Below are positions 59,437-64,000 of a stretch of DNA of 64,000 bases, piece after piece (the first letter of the stretch is position 1; each line of letters opens with the position of its first letter). This DNA is from an uncultured Thermomicrobiaceae bacterium. Its GTDB lineage: Bacteria; Chloroflexota; Chloroflexia; Thermomicrobiales; Thermomicrobiaceae. A program made the translations under genes and the position numbers. Under the pieces are notes generated by a model. It was not told where the DNA came from. It worked only from the letters and a program-made list of their open reading frames with translations, and did not search any database. The stretch covers positions 62,001-126,000 of the forward strand of contig CALKCJ010000020.1 in the NCBI GenBank assembly GCA_938082375.1, written 5' to 3'.

Positions 59437-60297
59437 CTAACCGGTGTGGCGCACCAGCCCGGCGAAGCCGAGTGTGCCTGGGCCGACATAGGTGCCGACC
59501 ACGGTTCCGATTTGGGAGAAGGGGATCCGGAGTTCCGGCTGCAGGGCCTGGATCCGGTCGCGCAGCTCGCCCGCTGGCCCCTCGGCGCCGAGGTGCAGCA
59601 CCGCGAGCCGGTCGAAGGGCATATGCTGTTGAGCCAGCTCGAACAAGCGCTCGACGCCCCGCTTGAACGTGCGCACGCGTTCGACCGGCTCGACGACACC
59701 CTCATGCACGGTAATGAGCGGCTTGATCTGCAGTGCCGAGCCGAGAAACGCCGCTGCTCGGCCGATGCGGCCTCCCTTCTGTAGGTACTCGAGCGTTTCC
59801 AGGACGGCGAAGAGCCGGATGTCCCGGCGACGGCGATCGAGATAGTCGAGGATGGCTCGGGGCGACTGGCCGGCTCGCGCGCGTTCCGCTGCCTCGATAA
59901 CGAGCCAGCCCAACCCCATCGAGACCGAGCCAGAATCGAAGAGGTGCACGCGCTGTGGATCGACAGCTTGGGCGGCGACGCGCGCCGAGTTGAGCGTGCC
60001 GGAGAGCGTGGCGGCGATGTGGATCGAGACGATGTCGTAGCCGTGTTCGAGCAGTTCCTGGTACACGTCTTGAAATGCTCCGGCCGACGGCTGCGACGTA
60101 CGGGGCAGCACCCCTTCGCGCAGCCTCGCAAGGAACTCTTCCGGGCTCAGGTCAACGCGATCGCGATAGCTGCGTCCCCCGATCTCCACGGTGAGCGGCA
60201 CGACGCTGATCGGTAGCCCATCAGTCAGCCCCGGTGGGAAGTCTGCAGTGCTATCGGTGACGATCCAGACCGGACGCGGTGTTTCCTCTGTTACCAC
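59437..60297 (-). CDS. DegV family fatty acid-binding protein (FakB-like)
   Basis: 286 aa. DegV fold: WIVTDSTADFP at the start, PRTSQPSAGAFQDVYQELL, SIHIAATLSGTLNSARVAA, and LEYLQKGGRIGRAAAFLGSALQIKPLI, which lines the fatty-acid pocket. FakB presents a fatty acid to FakA for phosphorylation. GTG 60297 has AGGAGG upstream. Directly downstream of fakA (62 bp) on the same strand, consistent with a fatty acid kinase pair. Confidence 0.88.
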   Translation of the reverse strand: MVTEETPRPVWIVTDSTADFPPGLTDGLPISVVPLTVEIGGRSYRDRVDLSPEEFLARLREGVLPRTSQPSAGAFQDVYQELLEHGYDIVSIHIAATLSGTLNSARVAAQAVDPQRVHLFDSGSVSMGLGWLVIEAAERARAGQSPRAILDYLDRRRRDIRLFAVLETLEYLQKGGRIGRAAAFLGSALQIKPLITVHEGVVEPVERVRTFKRGVERLFELAQQHMPFDRLAVLHLGAEGPAGELRDRIQALQPELRIPFSQIGTVVGTYVGPGTLGFAGLVRHTG

Positions 60298-60358
60298 AGA
60301 TCTCCTCCTCTCGCGCGACGATGCCGGTGGCGAGAGCCGGCCCGCGTCGTCGTGCGCT

Positions 60359-62059
60359 TCACTCCAAAGCCATCAGGAGCGGATAATGTGGTTGGCCGCC
60401 TGCCACGAGCTCGATTTCCAGGTGAGGCCAGCGCTTCCGGATCGTCTCCGCGAGTGCCTGTACCGTGTCAGTGGCCATTCCCTTACCGGTGAAGATCGTC
60501 AGGAGCTCGGCTGCCGAAGGGTCGGCCGCTTCCAGGAGGGCGAGTGCCGTGCCCGCGAGGTCGTCGGCCGCGACGACGACGTGGTCGTCGAGCAAGCCGA
60601 TAAATTGCCCCTTTTTGACTGCCACGCTGTTCACGGTGGCGTCACGCGTGGCCTGAGTGAGCGCTAACGAGCGGACGTGTTCCAAGGCCTGGCTCATCGC
60701 CGTCGCGTTCTCGTCGAGACCTGCCGCGAAGTTGAACGCGGCCAGGGCCGCGATACCCTGCTGCACGCTTCGCGAGGGTACGACTCGAACCCGCTTGTGG
60801 GCCAGCCGAGCGGCCTGCTGGGCTGTCGGCACAATGTTGGAATCGTTCGGGAGGATAATGACCTCTTCCTGCAGCAGTCGCTCGATCGCTGACAGAATGT
60901 CCTCGGTGCTCGGGTTCATGGTGGCACCACCAGGGACGACCGTCGCGCCCAGCCCCTCGAAGGCTCGGATCAGGCCCTCGCCGTTCGCAACCGCGACGAT
61001 GCCGATCGGGATCTCCGGGCGGTGCGCGCGTGCGGCCTCGCGTTCGGCCACGAGTTCGCGCGTCTGCGCGGCCATGTTGTCGATGCGGACGTCGTACAGC
61101 TCGCCGAACGTGAGCGCTGTCTCCAGTACCAGGCCGGGGTGCTGGGTGTGGAGGTGTACTTTGACCATGTGGCGATCACCGACGACGACCGCCGATGCTC
61201 CCAGTTCCTGGATTTGGCGCTTGAACTCTTCAACCGGGATGTCCTCGCCGCTCAGAACGAAGTTGGTGCAGTAGCCAAACGCCTCCTCGCCGTGCAGCTC
61301 GTGTAGGCGGTCGAGGAACTCCATCGCTTCGGCAATGTGCCCTTCGGCGACGTGCACCGCCGGTGCCTCGATCACCGGGGCGGTTCCGGTCGCGGACGCA
61401 GCGAGGGCATCGATGAGGACGGCGACGCCTTGCCCACCAGCGTCCACCACCCCCGCTTGCCTGAGGATAGGCAGCATCTCTGGCGTGCGCCGGACGGTCT
61501 CGATCGCCGCCTGCCGCGCAGCCACCAGCGCAGCCGCGATCCGTGGGTCGGACTCCACCGCCTCGGTCGCCGCCTGCGCCATTTCGCGCAGGACGGTCAG
61601 CATCGTTCCTTCCACCGGGTTCAGCACGGCCTGGTATGCCAAATGCGCTGCCCTCGTCAAGCCCCGCGCCAGCGCAGCGCCGTCGAGAATGGTTTGGTCG
61701 TCGGCTGCCTCGGAGAGGCCAGCGAAGAGCTGGTAAAGGATCACGCCGGAGTTGCCGCGCGCTCCCATCAACGCCCCGCGTGTGGCCTCATGCAGCAACC
61801 TTCCCACAGTTTCGGCATGGGCGCTCTGAGCGGCGCGGACTGCTGACTCGAGGGTCAGGAGCATGTTCGTCCCCGTGTCGCCGTCCGGTACCGGAAAGAC
61901 GTTCAGGGCGTTGATGCTGGCGACATGGGGGCGAAAGCGCTCGACCGCCGTCTCGAGCGCGCACAAGAGGAACGGGGCTGTCCAAATGATGTCGGCATGG
62001 CTTTCGATCGGCTCCGACCGCTGACCTGCCAGTTCAGTCGCCGGTTCACAGTGCTCCAC
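60359..62059 (-). CDS. fatty acid kinase FakA-like (DAK2/DegV-associated kinase)
   Basis: 566 aa. N-terminal DAK2/DhaL ATP-binding domain with NALNVFPVPDGDTGTNM near residue 52 and GARGNSGVILYQLFAG. A middle domain follows (DAGGQGVAVLIDAL, EEAFGYCTNFVL, VVVGDRHMVKVHLHT) and a C-terminal DegV-like domain (ILPNDSNIVPTAQQA, FTGKGMATD). The family phosphorylates fatty acids bound to FakB, feeding exogenous or recycled fatty acids into phospholipids. GTG 62059 with GGAAAGG upstream is chosen; the open frame to 62173 is a basic, non-homologous stretch. Confidence 0.88.
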   Translation of the reverse strand: MEHCEPATELAGQRSEPIESHADIIWTAPFLLCALETAVERFRPHVASINALNVFPVPDGDTGTNMLLTLESAVRAAQSAHAETVGRLLHEATRGALMGARGNSGVILYQLFAGLSEAADDQTILDGAALARGLTRAAHLAYQAVLNPVEGTMLTVLREMAQAATEAVESDPRIAAALVAARQAAIETVRRTPEMLPILRQAGVVDAGGQGVAVLIDALAASATGTAPVIEAPAVHVAEGHIAEAMEFLDRLHELHGEEAFGYCTNFVLSGEDIPVEEFKRQIQELGASAVVVGDRHMVKVHLHTQHPGLVLETALTFGELYDVRIDNMAAQTRELVAEREAARAHRPEIPIGIVAVANGEGLIRAFEGLGATVVPGGATMNPSTEDILSAIERLLQEEVIILPNDSNIVPTAQQAARLAHKRVRVVPSRSVQQGIAALAAFNFAAGLDENATAMSQALEHVRSLALTQATRDATVNSVAVKKGQFIGLLDDHVVVAADDLAGTALALLEAADPSAAELLTIFTGKGMATDTVQALAETIRKRWPHLEIELVAGGQPHYPLLMALE

Positions 62060-62181
62060 AGTCTGCCTTTCCAATCGTCGCCTTCGTCGCGGCTCCCGGC
62101 TCGACCTCGGCTGAGCGCGCTTGCCGTCCGGGGCTACTATACCCGGGTAGCGGCTGCACGGGACGCGTGGCACCGGGCCTT

Positions 62182-62210
62182 TTGCACCACTGCGACGCGT
62201 ATGCTAGGCT
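62182..62210 (+). promoter_or_regulatory. possible rpmB promoter
   Basis: TTGCAC (62182-62187), 17-bp spacer, TAGGCT (62205-62210), about 115 nt before rpmB. The -10 match is weak. Confidence 0.35.
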
Positions 62211-62323
62211 TGCCACGGTGCCGAAGCCGTGCGGCATACCGGCTCGTGGAGTCGGTTTCTGCGAGACCATTGTAGCGGAATGTACGCTCAGCCGCGACTC
62301 ATCGGCGTGGGGAGGAGCGAGCA

Positions 62324-62515
62324 ATGGCGACGTGTGAGTTGTGTGGCAAGAAACCCGGGTTCGGGCACAACGTGAGCCATTCGAACCGGAAGACGAACCG
62401 CAAGTTCAAGCCCAATGTCCAGCCGGTCACGCTTCTGGTGAACGGTGTGCGCCAGCGGATGCGCATCTGCACGCGTTGCCTGCGGACTCTCTACAAGGAT
62501 GCGCGGACGGCGTAA
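62324..62515 (+). CDS. rpmB: 50S ribosomal protein L28
   Basis: 63 aa. CELCGKKPGFGHNVSHSNRK, then RKFKPNVQ and RICTRCLRTL: the L28 family in its four-Cys zinc-binding (C+) form, with CxxC near residue 4 and CxxC near 51. ATG is preceded by GGGGAGGAG. It diverges from fakA and converges with prmC. Confidence 0.96.
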   Translation: MATCELCGKKPGFGHNVSHSNRKTNRKFKPNVQPVTLLVNGVRQRMRICTRCLRTLYKDARTA

Positions 62516-62560
62516 GCCGTACCCTTCGGCACAGCGAGCGACTTCCGCAGCCCTGTCCAG

Positions 62561-63436
62561 TCAAGCTCCCCTGCTTCTCGGACTCGGTAGTACCTCGATG
62601 GCAAGGTAGCGCTCACGCCCAGCAAGATCGCGCAGGATCTCGATGCGCGCCCCTCGGAAGAACTGCCGGGCGGTCTCGCAGGCGAGGTCGCGCTGGCTCG
62701 GATCGATCTCGCAGATCATGCCGGCCCCCGGGTGCAACCGCTCGGCTGCCTGGCGCAACAAGCGGCGATAGAGGGCGAAGCCACCCTCAGCAGCGAACAG
62801 CGCGTGGAGCGGCTCGTACACCAGCCCCCGGTGCACCTGTTCAGGCCGGAGATACGGCAGATTCGCCGTGACGAAGTCGATCGGGCCGCGACACCACTCC
62901 AGCAGGTCTCCGCACACCAGTTCCACGCGCCGGGGCGTCAGCCGATCGCGGTTCAGTCGCGCGACACGGAGTGCTGGCAGCGAGAGGTCACTCCCGACCA
63001 GCAGGCCAGGCCATCCTGATCCGAGTTCGTATGCCAGCGCGATGGCCACGGCACCACACCCAGTGCCGACATCGACGAAGACGCGAGAGGCGGGCTGCCG
63101 TCGAAGCCGCTCCGCCGCCCAGCTAACCAGGAACTCTGTCTCCGGGCGTGGGATCAGGACCGCTGGTGTCACGATGAAGTCGAGCCCATAGAACTCCCGA
63201 TGCCCCGTGAGATACGCGACCGGCTCACCACGGAGGCGCCGCTCGACCAGCTCGAGAAAGCGGTGAACCGCTGCCGGGGCGACCGGCTCCGAGAGCTGCC
63301 GGTACAGCCCGGCGCGATCCAGCCCCAGCACGTGCATCAGCAGGACTTCGGCGTCCAGCCGGGGTGTGTCGATCCCGGCGGCGCTTAACCGCTCGGATGC
63401 CTCCCGCAGTAGCTTCTGCGTCGTCAGAGGTTCCAT
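62561..63436 (-). CDS. prmC: peptide chain release factor N5-glutamine methyltransferase
   Basis: 291 aa. Helical N-terminal domain (SAAGIDTPRLDAEVLLMHVL, then GEPVAYLTGHREFYGLDF) and a SAM-dependent methyltransferase (VFVDVGTGCGAVAIALA). The catalytic motif reads NLPY rather than the usual NPPY. It methylates the GGQ glutamine of release factors. It starts 3 bp after the stop of prfA, its substrate gene, a common arrangement. Confidence 0.93.
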   Translation of the reverse strand: MEPLTTQKLLREASERLSAAGIDTPRLDAEVLLMHVLGLDRAGLYRQLSEPVAPAAVHRFLELVERRLRGEPVAYLTGHREFYGLDFIVTPAVLIPRPETEFLVSWAAERLRRQPASRVFVDVGTGCGAVAIALAYELGSGWPGLLVGSDLSLPALRVARLNRDRLTPRRVELVCGDLLEWCRGPIDFVTANLPYLRPEQVHRGLVYEPLHALFAAEGGFALYRRLLRQAAERLHPGAGMICEIDPSQRDLACETARQFFRGARIEILRDLAGRERYLAIEVLPSPRSRGA

Positions 63437-63439
63437 CGC

Positions 63440-64000
63440 TCATTGAATGCCGGCCGCGCGCAGCCGTTCGGCCTGCTCCAGCGCCTGGAGCTCGGACACA
63501 AATGGATCGAGCTCGCCGTCAAGCACGGCCGGTAGGTTGCTCACGCTGAGCTTGAGCCGGTGGTCGGTGACCCGATCCTGCGGGAAGTTGTAGGTTCGAA
63601 TCTTTTCCGAGCGCTCGCCCGTGCCTACCTGCGAGCGGCGCATCCCGACGCGTTCCTCCTCGAGCCGCTGTCGTTCGAGGTCGTACAGCCGCGCCCGCAA
63701 CACCGCCATAGCCTTCAGTCGGTTCTTGAGCTGGGAGCGCTCGTCCTGGCAGGTCACTACGATCCCGGTAGGCAGGTGGGTGATCCGGACAGCCGAGTCG
63801 GTGGTATTGACACTCTGGCCGCCGTGGCCGCTGGAACGGAAGACTTCGATGCGCAGGTCGTCCTCGTCGATGTGCACATCCACCTCTTCAGCCTCTGGCA
63901 GCACGGCCACTGTGGCTGTCGAGGTGTGGATCCGGCCACCCGACTCCGTCACCGGTACGCGCTGGACGCGGTGGACGCCGCTCTCGTGCTTGAGGTGACT
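63440..64000 (-). CDS. prfA: peptide chain release factor 1, 3' part (gene runs off right edge)
   Basis: The frame is open to the right edge (187 codons visible including the stop), starting within [14 protein letters not shown]. Domain 3 has the peptidyl-tRNA hydrolysis motif [17 protein letters not shown]; then [15 protein letters not shown] and the C-terminal helices. RF1 is preferred to RF2 because of [14 protein letters not shown] and the adjacent prmC. The codon-recognition PxT motif lies outside the window. Confidence 0.93.
   Translation of the reverse strand, partial: SHLKHESGVHRVQRVPVTESGGRIHTSTATVAVLPEAEEVDVHIDEDDLRIEVFRSSGHGGQSVNTTDSAVRITHLPTGIVVTCQDERSQLKNRLKAMAVLRARLYDLERQRLEEERVGMRRSQVGTGERSEKIRTYNFPQDRVTDHRLKLSVSNLPAVLDGELDPFVSELQALEQAERLRAAGIQ

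Overview
The window is GC-rich bacterial chromosome (about 65% G+C) with dense coding on both strands, many GTG/TTG starts, stop/start overlaps inside operons, and Arg/Glu/Leu/Val-rich proteins. Gene content and protein style resemble the Thermomicrobia branch of Chloroflexota (for example Thermomicrobium or Sphaerobacter). This assignment is inferred from gene types; no rRNA or other marker was available to test it. No rRNA, tRNA, insertion sequence, prophage or CRISPR array was recognised.

Left part (1-14 kb): a split glutamate synthase-like locus whose large amidotransferase/GXGXG gene is interrupted by a one-base frameshift. It is followed by mostly leftward genes: a PIG-L deacetylase with an apparent ATA start, a metal-type MerR regulator, and a loose catabolic group (zinc alcohol dehydrogenase, D-aminoacylase-type amidohydrolase, alpha/beta hydrolase, RraA-type aldolase). 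A lipoprotein and an L,D-transpeptidase with two LGFP-like repeats come next.

14-21 kb: a leftward pyrimidine operon, pyrC-carA-carB-cax-pyrE. A near-consensus promoter is followed by a strong intrinsic terminator inside the leader, so transcription attenuation is likely. A calcium/proton antiporter sits between carB and pyrE.

21-31 kb: leftward housekeeping and peptide-related genes (maf, an RlmD/RumA-type methyltransferase, a P1-family aminopeptidase, a metallophosphoesterase, an APC permease). Then come a corA remnant broken by a 16-bp tandem duplication and lacking its membrane domain, a metallo-beta-lactamase-fold hydrolase with a clear promoter, and a hydroxyacid-oxoacid transhydrogenase-type enzyme. 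About 700 bp without a supported gene follows.

32-48 kb: the division and cell wall (dcw) cluster, mraZ-rsmH-ftsL-ftsI-murF-mraY-murD-ftsW-murC-murB-ddl-ftsQ-ftsZ-nrdR plus a papain-like-fold protein. murE, murG and ftsA are absent from the cluster. The mraZ promoter carries three phased MraZ boxes interleaved with DnaA-box sequences, which suggests that replication initiation and division-gene transcription may be coupled. ftsZ has its own promoter and a leader of about 270 nt.

48-64 kb: thioredoxin, two family-4 glycosyltransferases, a flavin reductase, an MqnA-like protein, recG, then a membrane-lipid group (MprF-type protein, PrsW-type protease, FakB/FakA fatty acid kinase pair), rpmB, prmC and the 3' part of prfA, which runs off the right edge.
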